DNA from: Leptolyngbya sp. Cla-17
Lineage (GTDB): Bacteria > Cyanobacteriota > Cyanobacteriia > Leptolyngbyales > Leptolyngbyaceae
Assembly: GCF_016807185.1 (NCBI RefSeq)
Contig: NZ_JAEVYN010000001.1
Span: 496,001-560,000 of the forward strand
Reading direction: 5' to 3'
DNA length: 64,000 bases
A model generated the notes under the pieces. The model was not told where the DNA came from. It ran no database searches and was given only the letters and a program-made list of their open reading frames with translations. The stretch's first letter is position 1, and every line of letters begins with the position of its first letter. Made by a program: the position numbers and the translations under genes. Below are positions 1 through 8,472 of the stretch, piece after piece.

Positions 1-1
1 C

Positions 2-304
2 AGTTATGCAGCCGAGAAAAGATGTGGATGGCTCCAAAATCCAACTCCTGCAAATTGGTGGTTGGTTGACAGAGATGGTACGTGGACTATTTCAGCCCAG
101 GGAGGCTATCGCGCTAAGGGGATGGATGCGATCCCGGATTTGTCTGTAAGGGAGTATGTTGCAACAAATGGCGGTTATGGATACGCTTGCGCTTGCCTGG
201 ATGTCTTGGCTAATCGAAGAACCAAGAGAATTACAACTATTTATAAGGCAAAGCAACTACCCCTAAGCACTTGCCGAAAAGATCCTGCACTTCCAAACAA
301 ATAA
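2..304 (+). CDS. DUF4087 family protein, 3' part only
   Basis: The gene is cut by the left edge: the frame is open from base 2 with no start visible, leaving about 100 C-terminal residues. The visible part has the signature of cyanobacterial DUF4087 proteins: an early KRCGWLQNPTPANWWL block, a middle block with DRDGTWTISAQGGY, then NGGYGYACACLDV, and a PLSTCRKDPALP-like ending before the stop. The conserved cysteines (KRCGW, YACAC, LSTC) are typical of a small exported protein, but any signal peptide lies outside the window. The function of the family is not known. It converges on ubiX, whose stop is about 105 bases away. Family assignment is from recalled motif order and is fairly confident. 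Confidence 0.75.
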   Translation, partial: SYAAEKRCGWLQNPTPANWWLVDRDGTWTISAQGGYRAKGMDAIPDLSVREYVATNGGYGYACACLDVLANRRTKRITTIYKAKQLPLSTCRKDPALPNK

Positions 305-410
305 TGAGTGTACTCAGGATAGCTAAAACTCAACTATGGGCAATGAATGATCAACGAGTTGGACTCATACCTGTGCTGCGGTGTATTTGGGTGCTGTAGT
401 GGAAAACGTC

Positions 411-1028
411 CTACTCCCCTTTGCCTTGCCACCGTTTTAATGGTACGCAATCAATATCTAACTGATCCAAGGCACGGGCGACGACGAAATCGACTAAATC
501 TTCAATGGTTTGGGGCTGGTGATACCAAGCGGGAATGGCGGGAACGATCCGGGCACCGGCTTCTGCCAGAGTAGTCAAATTTCGCAAGTGAATCAGGCTG
601 AAGGGAGTTTCGCGGGGAACGAGTATGAGTTTGCGCCCTTCTTTTAGCTGCACATCAGCAGCACGTTCTAGCAGATCGGAACTGAGACCCGCCGCCAGTT
701 TGCCAACAGTACTCATGCTACAGGGAATGATAACCATGCCGACTGTGCGGAACGAGCCACTGGCGATTGTGGCTCCCACATTGCTCCAAGCATGGCAGAT
801 CAACTTACCCCCTGTTTCTACACCAGATTGCTGTCGCCAAAACTCTTCTTGCTGGGCAAGATCGGTCGGCATTCGCAGAGATTGCTCTGCCTGCCACACC
901 ATGTAAACAGATTTAGAAGCCACCAGTTCAACCGCGTAGCCCGCTTGCAATAGAAATTTGAGCGATCGCACAGCATAGACTAGCCCAGAAGCACCAGTAA
1001 TACCGAGAATGAGGGGATGGGAATGCAC
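411..1028 (-). CDS. ubiX: UbiX-like flavin prenyltransferase
   Basis: The 205-residue product matches the length and motif order of UbiX/Pad1. These enzymes join dimethylallyl phosphate to reduced FMN to make prenylated FMN, the cofactor of UbiD-type decarboxylases. The N-terminus carries the flavin-binding LGITGASG loop. The middle has the conserved IIPCSMSTVGKLAAG segment, and the C-terminal half has LILVPRETPFSLIHLRNL, which lines the phosphate and prenyl sites, followed by PAIPAWYHQP. In cyanobacteria the partner would be a UbiD-like enzyme of plastoquinone synthesis, which is not in this window. The start lies 71 bases downstream of the RNase gene stop on the same strand, so the two are probably co-transcribed. 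The start ATG (MHSHPLILG) is close to the family N-terminus. Confidence 0.92.
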   Translation of the reverse strand: MHSHPLILGITGASGLVYAVRSLKFLLQAGYAVELVASKSVYMVWQAEQSLRMPTDLAQQEEFWRQQSGVETGGKLICHAWSNVGATIASGSFRTVGMVIIPCSMSTVGKLAAGLSSDLLERAADVQLKEGRKLILVPRETPFSLIHLRNLTTLAEAGARIVPAIPAWYHQPQTIEDLVDFVVARALDQLDIDCVPLKRWQGKGE

Positions 1029-1099
1029 GGGAATTGAAGATTGGAGGAGAAAAGCCCTAGTTGGATCGTTTCACGAAATGACCCTACTGCCTCACCCTA

Positions 1100-3490
1100 T
1101 CATTCCTCACTGCCGTTTTCAGGATTGTCTTCCCTATTAATGTCTTCTCTATCAGTGTCTTCTCTATCAGTGTCTTCGCCTTCAAGTTCGTCATCGCTCG
1201 CTTCGCTGCCGCCGCCCACTGCCAACAGGTCGATCTGTTGACGATAGTAATCGACGCTTTTCACTTGAACTTCGATGCGATCGCCCAGGCGATACTGTTT
1301 CCGATTTTTGCGACCCACCAAGGTTTGCTGACGAGAGCGATATTCATACCAGTCGTCTTTAAGAGAACTAACATGTACCAGCCCTTCGACCAGCAATTCT
1401 TCAATTTCCACAAATAGCCCGTAGGACTGAACCCCTGTAATCAGACCATGGAAGATTTCACCCGTGCGCTCTCGCATCAGTTCAGCTTTTTTCAGCCCTT
1501 CTAGGTCTTGTTCCGCTTCTTGGGCAATCCGCTCTCGCTCGGTCAAATGAATCACTACCGCATGGAAGTAAGCTTCCATCTCCTGGTGCATCTCTGGCGG
1601 CAATACATTCCAGCTAATTTCTCCTTGGGCGTTGCTATGGCGTAGATTTACGACTTCTTTAGCGCGGGTTGATTTGCGATCGCGCCCATGGTTGAACATC
1701 GCATGCAGAACTCGGTGTACCAGTAAATCGGGATAGCGTCGCACCGGTGAGGTGAAATGGGTATAGCCATGATCTAACCCCAGCCCAAAGTGAGATTTAG
1801 GAGTTGTGCTGTAAAAGGCAGGCTTGAGCGTTTCTAAAAGCAGATAGGTGAGAACGCGTTCGGCATCGGATTCTGCAAACTTTTGAGTAAAGGCTTGATA
1901 ATCTTGGGGTTTGACTACATCATCTTGCCCAAGCCGTAGGTCAATCCCCATACTGGCAGATAGCTTCATTAGTTCCTGCACATCATCCGGGTCAGGCGTT
2001 GGATGCACCCGATAAATGCCAGGAGTGCCTAATGTTTGCAAGTGAGAGGCTACTAGCTGGTTCGCCAGCAACATCCACTCTGCAAGCATGGCGTGGGTGG
2101 GCACAGAAGGAGAAACCACCATGGCACCGAGTGCGCCTTCATCGTCATAGTGAAATTTGGGTGTGAATTGTAGCGTGGTGTCGCTTTCAGAGTTTCGACT
2201 AGCCAGGTTCTTTTCGGGCAGGTTGAGTTCAAAGGCTCCTCGCTGGCGGCGTTGCTCTTTGAGAACTTGGCTGACTGTTGCCATGTTGTCTAGCAGGTCA
2301 AAAATTGGGGCAAAATCTTGTATGTCAATTGCAGGGGCCTCGGCAGCATTCCGCTCTAAAATTGCCTGAGCTTGTTGGTAGTTGAGTTGATAGTCTACCT
2401 GGATGGCAGTGGGCTGAATTTCATACTCGATTACCTGTCCTTCAGCGTCTAGGGTGACTAAAACGGAGACGGCTAACCGCTCTTTACCCACTAAAAAGGC
2501 ACACAGGTTGCCACTAAGCTGCGGGGGCAGCATGGGCACAATTAAGTCTCCTAAATAAACTGAGACTCCGCGTTTTTGCGCTTCGCGATCGATGGCTGAA
2601 TCTGGTTCTACATAGTGAGAGACATCAGCAATATGAACGCCCAATCGCCAATGCCCTGCCTCTGTTTTTTCTAGCGTAATCGCATCGTCGATGCTGTCAG
2701 GATTAGCTTGCTGGCTATCTGCCTTAATGGAAATGGTAGTCAAGTCGCGCAAATCAAGCCGCTTTTTGAGTTCAGTTTTAGTGACTTTGGCGGGCAGGGC
2801 TTTGGCAGCCTGTTGCACAGCTTCGGGAAAACTCAGTAAGAGATCATGCTTGCAGCAGACAATATCCACATCGGAAGCATCGGAGTCACCGCCTAAGACG
2901 CGGGCAACCTTGCCGATAGGTGGCTGTTGACCTAAGGGATAACGCAGAACTTGGATATGAACAAGCTGATCAATCGCCTGCTCTAAACTTTCTCCATTCA
3001 ATTGCAAGTGCAGTTCAAACAGGAGGCGATCGTCTAAGGGCACAGCCCGGAACCCTTCTTCGCCCTGCTTCACTCGCGCCAAAATCGAAGGATTAGAACG
3101 CTCTAAAATTAGTTTTACTTCTCCCTCAGGGCTGCGGCGACGACTCCCTTCTTTGGTCACTTTGACCAGCACACGATCGCTGTTCCAAGCGTTGTTTAAC
3201 TGGCTCTCGCGGATATAAATGTCGTCCGCTCCTTCAACATCTTGAATTGCAAAGCAAAACCCTTTACTAGAGCAGCGCAACTTACCTTCGATCACCCCAT
3301 CTTCTGAGATGCGACGATAGCGTCCTCGATCTTTTGCCAACACGCCAATTTTTTCCAGAGCATCCAAAGCAATTTGCAGCTTGCGAATGCTGATGTCGTC
3401 TTTGCAATCCAGTTTCTTTTCTAACGCCTTAGGCGCAACCAGTTTATCGTCTGTAAAGTTTGCCAGCAGGGCTGCGATCGAAAAGTCCAT
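1100..3490 (-). CDS. rnr: RNase R / RNase II family 3'-5' exoribonuclease
   Basis: At 796 residues this is the length of an RNase R-type exoribonuclease, which degrades RNA from the 3' end. An N-terminal winged-helix-like segment (about 1-70) is followed by OB/cold-shock domains. The RNB catalytic domain starts near residue 250 with SIDDAITLE, whose aspartates bind the metal ions, and runs through VHIADVSHYV and YTHFTSPVRRYPDLLVHR. A C-terminal S1 domain (about 677-760) begins GEIFHGLITGVQSYGLFVEI. The last 35 residues are a charged tail made of in-frame copies of DREDT, encoded by a 15-bp tandem repeat. Cyanobacteria usually have one such enzyme, labelled either rnr or rnb, so the exact name is less sure than the family. 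Confidence 0.93.
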   Translation of the reverse strand: MDFSIAALLANFTDDKLVAPKALEKKLDCKDDISIRKLQIALDALEKIGVLAKDRGRYRRISEDGVIEGKLRCSSKGFCFAIQDVEGADDIYIRESQLNNAWNSDRVLVKVTKEGSRRRSPEGEVKLILERSNPSILARVKQGEEGFRAVPLDDRLLFELHLQLNGESLEQAIDQLVHIQVLRYPLGQQPPIGKVARVLGGDSDASDVDIVCCKHDLLLSFPEAVQQAAKALPAKVTKTELKKRLDLRDLTTISIKADSQQANPDSIDDAITLEKTEAGHWRLGVHIADVSHYVEPDSAIDREAQKRGVSVYLGDLIVPMLPPQLSGNLCAFLVGKERLAVSVLVTLDAEGQVIEYEIQPTAIQVDYQLNYQQAQAILERNAAEAPAIDIQDFAPIFDLLDNMATVSQVLKEQRRQRGAFELNLPEKNLASRNSESDTTLQFTPKFHYDDEGALGAMVVSPSVPTHAMLAEWMLLANQLVASHLQTLGTPGIYRVHPTPDPDDVQELMKLSASMGIDLRLGQDDVVKPQDYQAFTQKFAESDAERVLTYLLLETLKPAFYSTTPKSHFGLGLDHGYTHFTSPVRRYPDLLVHRVLHAMFNHGRDRKSTRAKEVVNLRHSNAQGEISWNVLPPEMHQEMEAYFHAVVIHLTERERIAQEAEQDLEGLKKAELMRERTGEIFHGLITGVQSYGLFVEIEELLVEGLVHVSSLKDDWYEYRSRQQTLVGRKNRKQYRLGDRIEVQVKSVDYYRQQIDLLAVGGGSEASDDELEGEDTDREDTDREDINREDNPENGSEE
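1126..1180 (-). repeat. In-frame 15-bp tandem repeat in the RNase tail
   Basis: On the plus strand the unit tgtcttctctatcag occurs exactly twice (1141-1155 and 1156-1170). A diverged copy lies before it and a partial one after. The period is a multiple of three, so copy-number change adds or removes five residues (DREDT-like) in the acidic C-terminal tail without breaking the frame. Confidence 0.85.
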
Positions 3491-3853
3491 GAAGCGATTG
3501 ATCCTTGTCCGTGTAATTGCATTCCAATGTTGCCGTTACCCCAGGTCATTTGAGCGTGATTATCTGGGGTGCTTCTCTATCATCACACTAGGTGAGTCGC
3601 AAGATAGAGGAATCCGCGATGCAATGACATTCTGGCATATATGTCCTGAGATTTAGAAAGCATTGCAAACGGTTCTGATATCAAAAGATATCCTACTCAC
3701 TAAAAAGACACGGTTTTATCCGATTAGATTGAGCTGCTTAAATCCGATCAATCTGAAGAGCGATCGCATATATTCCTCAGTACTTTAATATATTCCTCAG
3801 TACTTTAATTAATACTTTCGCATTGGATGTAAACCTGTCAAATTTTGCAGCAA
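3491..3853. other. Intergenic region between the RNase gene and the PPTase gene
   Basis: This AT-rich stretch of about 360 bases lies upstream of the minus-strand RNase gene and downstream of the minus-strand phosphopantetheinyl transferase gene. It probably holds the RNase promoter. I see no tRNA or good small gene. Its only obvious structure is the 20-bp tandem duplication at 3768-3809. Confidence 0.5.
3768..3809. repeat. 20-bp tandem duplication
   Basis: The unit atattcctcagtactttaat is present as two perfect tandem copies with two extra bases, for 42 bp in all. It lies in non-coding DNA just after a HIP1 palindrome (GCGATCGC). It looks like a slippage duplication rather than a recognised element. 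Confidence 0.9.
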
Positions 3854-4633
3854 CTACCACTGCCAATATTTAAGCTGCATTGTCGGTAATTCGATCGCAA
3901 TACTTGCAAGATAGTTGGGTGCTGGCTCGAAAGAGTGCAGATGCCAAGATGATACAAGTTGGTGGCATCCAGTAACAGAGGATAGCTGCATGCGTTTACC
4001 CATAGGGTTCAGCTCAACTCTCTTTAAATCAGAAATGCCAAAACCTAACGCTTTTAGCATAGCTTCTTTACAGGTCCAATAATGAAAAAAAGCCTGTCGT
4101 TTCGCTTCGACAGAGAGGGAATTGAGCATCGCTTGCTCTTGCACAGAAAAATAACGTTGGATTAATTGATCGCAATAAGTAATCTCTCTGAAAAATTCTA
4201 CGTCGATCCCGACTGGCTGTAGAGCGATCGCGCAGACAACGACATCTTGAGAATGAGACAGGTTAAATTCCAGGTTTGGTAGAATTCTGGTATCAACCAT
4301 TGGTTTTCCCTGGGGTCCATACTGAAACTGCACCGCTTCGGGATCACAGTTCAAGTAACGTGCCAAAATTGATCGCAAGATACCCCGGCTGGCGATCGCT
4401 CGGTATCGATGGTGGTCAAATCGCAGCCGCCCTGCCCGATTTTGTTCATCCTGCGAAAGGGTTTGCAGCAGTTGACCTAAAATCTGCGGCGATTGACACG
4501 AGGTAGCCTGCCAGATATGAACGCACCCTGAAACCAACTGAGTCCAATCTGCCGCTGTCTGCCACTGAGGATGGCTGATTTCGTGATTTGCGATCGTAGT
4601 GGAGCGATCGTTCACTTTGTCCTCTTCATGCAC
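3854..4633 (-). CDS. 4'-phosphopantetheinyl transferase (Sfp/HetI type)
   Basis: The product transfers the phosphopantetheine arm of CoA to acyl or peptidyl carrier proteins of fatty acid, polyketide or non-ribosomal peptide synthases. The two signature blocks of the Sfp/Gsp family are both present: VGIDVEFFREI, with the metal-binding Asp and Glu, and WTCKEAMLKALGFG. The RFDHHRYRAIASRGILR and FNLSHSQD segments fit the CoA-binding half. Length (up to 259 residues) is right for this class. The start is uncertain: the longest frame opens with GTG at 4633, right against the apc terminator hairpin, while an in-frame GTG at 4612 (VNDRSTT) is an alternative. In cyanobacteria this single broad enzyme is often called HetI or Sfp. 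Confidence 0.88.
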   Translation of the reverse strand: MHEEDKVNDRSTTIANHEISHPQWQTAADWTQLVSGCVHIWQATSCQSPQILGQLLQTLSQDEQNRAGRLRFDHHRYRAIASRGILRSILARYLNCDPEAVQFQYGPQGKPMVDTRILPNLEFNLSHSQDVVVCAIALQPVGIDVEFFREITYCDQLIQRYFSVQEQAMLNSLSVEAKRQAFFHYWTCKEAMLKALGFGISDLKRVELNPMGKRMQLSSVTGCHQLVSSWHLHSFEPAPNYLASIAIELPTMQLKYWQW

Positions 4634-4660
4634 AAAAAAAGAGGTCGTTAACCTCTTTTT
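4634..4660 (-). terminator. Intrinsic terminator of the apc operon
   Basis: Read on the minus strand, the stem AAAAAGAGG / CCTCTTTTT closes a short loop and ends in a run of T. It lies about 50 bases after the apcC stop, and its far side touches the GTG start of the next minus-strand gene. Confidence 0.85.
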
Positions 4661-4707
4661 CGATAGGTATTGGAATAAACTCGTAATCCTTGAAACAAAA
4701 AACTTAG

Positions 4708-4911
4708 TTATGCCAAACCAGTATTTGCGCCTGGTTTACCAGTTGCCAACTCAACCTTAACAATTTTGCCACCCATCTTTTGAATTCGTTGCTGTTCACG
4801 AAACCAGTTTTCGTAGGGAACTAGCTTTGTAAAAAATGTATTTTGAAGTTCGCGCTGCGTCCGAATACGAGTTTGGCTAGGAACACAAGCGGTAATCTTG
4901 AACATACGCAT
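4708..4911 (-). CDS. apcC: Allophycocyanin core linker protein ApcC
   Basis: This 67-residue protein is the small core linker that sits inside allophycocyanin trimers at the ends of phycobilisome core cylinders and tunes their absorption. It opens MRMFKITACVPSQTRIRTQR and has the NTFFTKLVPYENWF and QQRIQKMGGKIVKVELATG segments of the CpcD/ApcC linker fold. Length matches the usual 66-68 residues. It is the third gene of apcA-apcB-apcC, 305 bases downstream of apcB, and is followed by a strong terminator. The wider gap before apcC is usual for this operon and may carry mRNA processing or partial-termination sites. Confidence 0.97.
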   Translation of the reverse strand: MRMFKITACVPSQTRIRTQRELQNTFFTKLVPYENWFREQQRIQKMGGKIVKVELATGKPGANTGLA

Positions 4912-5216
4912 GGAAGGCTTTCTCCTGAGTGGGCTGAAGATTTTTTAATTTGAGACAAAGGTCGCAAATTGGAAAGGGGAACCAAAATCAAAAACTGAAT
5001 ACCAAAAAGTAATTACGATGAACTTCAGACAAACGTATAACTTTACAATCTCAATTTTTTTAACTTATCTACTGTAAGGCTGGAAGTGAAGAGTCACACT
5101 AGATCATCAAAACCAATCTGCCGATGAAGATAGTCTTCAATGAGCTAATCATCACCCTAGACTTCCAAACCTCACAAGAATCTACTTCACTAATTGCTAA
5201 GCTGATAGCCTTTCAG

Positions 5217-5702
5217 TTAGCTTAAGCCAGAAGAAATGTAGTCAAGGTAAACGCCTAGCTCTTTACCAGCATCAGCACCCACAAGCCCCGCAGCAACTTC
5301 TTTAATCGCTTGAATGGCTTGCACAGTTGCAGAAATGGGTACACCTAGGGAGTTGTAGGTTTCTTTCAAACCGTTTAGCACGCGCTCATCCAAAATGGAA
5401 GGATCGCCAGCCAGCATTGCATAGGTAGAGTAACGCAGGTAATAGTCGAGGTCACGGATGCAAGCAGCGTAACGACGGGTGGTGTACATGTTGCCACCGG
5501 GACGGGTGATGTCAGAGTAAAGCAGGGATTTCGCCACAGCTTCTTTGACGATCGCAGCCGAATTGGAGCTAATTGCAGTAGCTGCACGAACTCGTAGTTC
5601 GCCAGTGTTGAAGTAGCCTTTTAGTCTTTCCAAAGCAGATGTATCAAGGTATTTGCCTTGAACATCAGAGGAATTAATGACAGCGGTAATTGCGTCTTGC
5701 AT
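5217..5702 (-). CDS. apcB: Allophycocyanin beta subunit
   Basis: The 161-residue phycobiliprotein forms the alpha-beta heterodimer of the phycobilisome core, which receives excitation from phycocyanin and passes it to the photosystems. The bilin-binding cysteine is Cys81, in RRYAACIRDLDYYLRYSTYAM. Asn71 in GGNMYTTRR is the residue methylated in beta-type phycobiliproteins. Length and ends (MQDAITAVINSSD; YISSGLS) are those of ApcB. It lies 125 bases downstream of apcA on the same strand. Confidence 0.98.
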   Translation of the reverse strand: MQDAITAVINSSDVQGKYLDTSALERLKGYFNTGELRVRAATAISSNSAAIVKEAVAKSLLYSDITRPGGNMYTTRRYAACIRDLDYYLRYSTYAMLAGDPSILDERVLNGLKETYNSLGVPISATVQAIQAIKEVAAGLVGADAGKELGVYLDYISSGLS

Positions 5703-5827
5703 GATTGAAATTCCTTAAATCACGTAGTCTTACGAAATGCTTGGGTTGCAAACAAACAGGGGTCAGATGTTTAGGTGTCAGGCGTTAGCTATACTGCTAG
5801 CCACTCGCTCCTAATTGCTGAAGCCTC

Positions 5828-6313
5828 TTACTGCATTGCGCCGATAATGTAGTCGAAATAAGCACCAGCTTCAGATGCATCATCACCAGAAAGCAACGAT
5901 GCTGCAACGTTCTTCATTGCGCGAACGCCTTCAGCAACCGCAGGAATAGGGGTGCCCAAGGAGTTGTACATTTCGCGAACGCCAACGATACCGATTTCTT
6001 CGATTGGAGTAACATCACCTGCGACAACACCGTAGGTAACGAGACGCAGATAATAATCTAGGTCACGTAAGCAGGTAGCGGTCATTTCTTCGCCATATGC
6101 GTTTCCACCAGGAGAAACGATATCGGGGCGCTTTTGAAACAGTTGATCGCCGGCTTGCTTAACGATGCGCTCACGGGATTCACTCAGGGTTTGAGCAATA
6201 CGTAGACGCTTTTCACCAGTGGTGACAAAGCCTTTAATCCGGTCGAGTTCACCAGGGCTGAGGTAGCGGGCTTCAGCGTCTGCATTCACGATTGACTTCG
6301 TGACAATACTCAT
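5828..6313 (-). CDS. apcA: Allophycocyanin alpha subunit
   Basis: This is the 161-residue alpha partner of ApcB in the phycobilisome core. Cys81 in EMTATCLRDLDYYLRLVTYG binds the phycocyanobilin. The N-terminus MSIVTKSIVNADAEARYLSP and C-terminus AYFDYIIGAMQ are typical of ApcA. It is the first gene of the apcABC operon. The core-membrane linker gene apcE, often directly upstream of apcA in cyanobacteria, is not here. Instead there are about 450 bases of non-coding DNA and then an IS982-type element. Confidence 0.98.
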   Translation of the reverse strand: MSIVTKSIVNADAEARYLSPGELDRIKGFVTTGEKRLRIAQTLSESRERIVKQAGDQLFQKRPDIVSPGGNAYGEEMTATCLRDLDYYLRLVTYGVVAGDVTPIEEIGIVGVREMYNSLGTPIPAVAEGVRAMKNVAASLLSGDDASEAGAYFDYIIGAMQ

Positions 6314-6769
6314 TGATGGATTCCTCCAGAAAAATATAACCGATTGTGTTTAGATGGGGATTCCCAAACGGAGGGCTAAGTCTCAGCCTAAAGCCAATTA
6401 AGGGCGTTTTGAGTCTACTTAAAGAAACTCAATAATCACCTTAAAAAGGATTTATTCAGACTTTGGAAGGCTCAATGCGGCATTAAGGATTAAACCCTTG
6501 CCTCTGCATGCTGAAACAGATGTTTAAAGCGATTTCAGCAACAGCTATGCAGAACCTTCAAACTCAATTACCTTCCGAAATTATTGTGCGGCATTGGGTT
6601 CACACCCCAAGTCTCTACGTAATAGTTTGTAACATTTGTCCTCAGTTTTCTAGCAATTGAACCTATTTAAGGAGAAAACTTTACATCTGCCGAGGAATGA
6701 GAAGGTTAGGAGCACTCGTTTCTATGTGGCGAGAAGAGGGCAACAATTCGTGTTGAATTTTCTTAGCTT
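6314..6769. other. apcA upstream region up to the insertion sequence
   Basis: About 455 bases between the apcA start and the left end of the IS element hold no convincing gene. The promoter and long leader usual for apc operons should lie here, but I could not pick a promoter box with confidence. The TAGCTT at 6764-6769 is the left copy of the IS target duplication. Confidence 0.5.
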
Positions 6770-6800
6770 ACGCGATGTGCAACTAAGTTGTTGCAAGGAA

Positions 6801-6851
6801 AGTCCCACTGGACAATGCTAGACGTACAACCTATCTAGCTGGAGTGGGACT
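6801..6851 (+). promoter_or_regulatory. Stem-loop masking the transposase start
   Basis: AGTCCCACT (6801-6809) is perfectly complementary to AGTGGGACT (6843-6851). Inside it GCTAGA (6817-6822) pairs with TCTAGC (6834-6839). The right arm covers the GGAG ribosome-binding site and ends one base before the transposase ATG at 6853. In RNA entering from outside the element this fold should hide the start site. Confidence 0.65.
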
Positions 6852-6852
6852 G

Positions 6853-7743
6853 ATGTTTACTATTGAAGAGTTTATCACCGCTGTTTTTTGCTGTGTAGAT
6901 GACTTGCTCAAGGAGATCACCCAAGGGCAAGCGATTCGAGAAAAAGGATTTGCTCCTGGTTTAGCAGACAGTGAGGTGCTGACGATGGAAATTGTGGCAG
7001 AGTACCAAGGGATTGATGCTGACCAAGCGATTTGGCACTACTTTCGGAGGCATTGGCTGGGTCTATTTCCAAGGTTGAGCAGTCGGTCCGCCTTCGTGCG
7101 ACAAGCCGCTAACCTATGGCAATACAAAGAACTGTTACAGCAACGGTTCGCGATTCAACTCGGTGCATTTGCCGATGCCGTTCATCTGATTGATGGCATC
7201 CCCATTCCTTTGTGCGGCTTTAGCCGTGCGCCGCGATGTCGAAGTTTCAAAGGGGAAGCCGCTTATGGCTACTGTGCGGCAAAAAAGCAGACCTACTATG
7301 GATTTCATGGTCATTTGCTCCTCAGTTCCACCGGAGTGATTACTGGGTTTAGCCTGACTCCAGCCAATGGCAGTGAGCGAGAAGCGCTCTGGGACATCGT
7401 ATCGACGGTTCGCGGTTTGCTAATTGGAGACAAAGGGTATCTCTCCGGTCAACTCGAGCATCAACTCCAAGCGGTCGGTATCCAGCTAGAAACGGCGCTA
7501 CGTTCTAATATGCCCGATGAGCGAGACCCGGCTTGGGTTAAGTTACTCATGCGGGTGCGACGACTCATTGAAACCGTGATTGGGCAGCTTGTCGAACGGT
7601 TCTCAATTGAAAAAGTTCGGGCACGCGACCTGTGGCACTTGACTAGTCGGCTCAATCGTAAACTGTTAGCTCACACCGTCTGTCGATGGCTCAATCGTCA
7701 CAGCCCCAACCCGCTGCAGTTTGAGCAGCTTGTGTCAGACTAA
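6853..7743 (+). CDS. IS982-type transposase
   Basis: The 296-residue DDE transposase is intact and catalyses movement of the surrounding element. Candidate catalytic acids sit in HLIDGIPIP, LIGDKGYLS and RRLIETVIGQL, in the order and spacing of IS982-family DDE domains. The N-terminal part (LADSEVLTMEIVAEYQGID) is the usual helical region. I chose the ATG at 6853 (MFTIEEFITAV). A GTG nine bases upstream is in frame but lies inside the hairpin arm. The stop lies 19 bases before the right end. No frameshift or internal stop is seen, so the copy may be active. Confidence 0.88.
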   Translation: MFTIEEFITAVFCCVDDLLKEITQGQAIREKGFAPGLADSEVLTMEIVAEYQGIDADQAIWHYFRRHWLGLFPRLSSRSAFVRQAANLWQYKELLQQRFAIQLGAFADAVHLIDGIPIPLCGFSRAPRCRSFKGEAAYGYCAAKKQTYYGFHGHLLLSSTGVITGFSLTPANGSEREALWDIVSTVRGLLIGDKGYLSGQLEHQLQAVGIQLETALRSNMPDERDPAWVKLLMRVRRLIETVIGQLVERFSIEKVRARDLWHLTSRLNRKLLAHTVCRWLNRHSPNPLQFEQLVSD

Positions 7744-7810
7744 TTCTAGTCGCACATCGCGTTAGCTTCGATCTTTCAATCTTTAGATCTTAATCTCTGT
7801 CTCTTTTCTT

Positions 7811-8302
7811 CTACTGACCAAATGCTCCAGGAATATATTCTTGTAGATTTAGTTTGTAGCCGGAAGCGATCGCCACTGTTGTACCGTCTATCTCAGCCAA
7901 ATCAATTTCGCCCCGCAGTCGCTTCCCTATCACTAGCGCCACATCAAATCGGCAGGGCAACTCTGCCAGTGCAGGATGAGCGCTTAAAAACAGTTCTGCT
8001 GCCCGCCACAGCTTTGCCTGTTTGTGAGGGGTGATCGCCAAAGCGCCATTTTCATCCCAATTGCCAGAGCTACGCGTTTTAATTTCGACAAAGGCGACTA
8101 GCGACCATTGAGCAGCATTGGGTAAAGGATTGGGCGATCGCTGCGCCATGATAATATCCAATTCTCCCCAGCGGCAGTGCCAACGGCGCTCTAATATGAA
8201 CCAACCTTGTGCTTCTGCCCACTGAGCCACAAAATCCTCGCCGAGAGAACCTAGCGCCGCGGTAGCCATTTTGGAGGGCGATCGAGTCAGGCGATCACTC
8301 AT
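7811..8302 (-). CDS. yraN: YraN/UPF0102 family endonuclease-like protein
   Basis: The 163-residue protein belongs to the YraN family, which has a Holliday-junction-resolvase-like restriction endonuclease fold but no settled biological role. The conserved order is visible: GEDFVAQWAEAQGW near the N-terminus, then RWGELDIIM with the metal-binding acids, then VAFVEIKTRS, the E-x-K nuclease motif. A C-terminal CRFDVALV segment also fits. Family proteins are nearer 120-130 residues, so this one has a modest extension at each end. It is divergent from the pentapeptide gene, and the right end of the IS element is only about 50 bases beyond its stop. Confidence 0.88.
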   Translation of the reverse strand: MSDRLTRSPSKMATAALGSLGEDFVAQWAEAQGWFILERRWHCRWGELDIIMAQRSPNPLPNAAQWSLVAFVEIKTRSSGNWDENGALAITPHKQAKLWRAAELFLSAHPALAELPCRFDVALVIGKRLRGEIDLAEIDGTTVAIASGYKLNLQEYIPGAFGQ

Positions 8303-8472
8303 AAGCAGTTGAGAAAACCTTGTACAACTGTTTCAGTTTGGATCGCTCGGCTGATGATGGTCAACAGTTCCGTTAGGATCAAATATAGTGGTTTGTGCTG
8401 AATGCTCTCAAACGGCATTGATGCAAAACTTTAACCAGGTTCATCACTTTCATAGACAAATAGGCGACAGCA

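Larger units (their letters stand above)
6764..7768 (+). mobile_element. Complete IS982-type insertion sequence with 6-bp target duplication
   Basis: The element spans 6770-7762 (993 bp). Its ends are inverted repeats: ACGCGATGTGCAACTA at 6770 and, read inward from 7762, ACGCGATGTGCGACTA, which match at 15 of 16 positions. Both sides are flanked by TAGCTT (6764-6769 and 7763-7768), the duplicated target. It carries one intact transposase gene. Length fits the roughly 1-kb IS982 family. The ends do not begin with the ACC often seen in that family, so family placement rests on the transposase. Confidence 0.9.
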
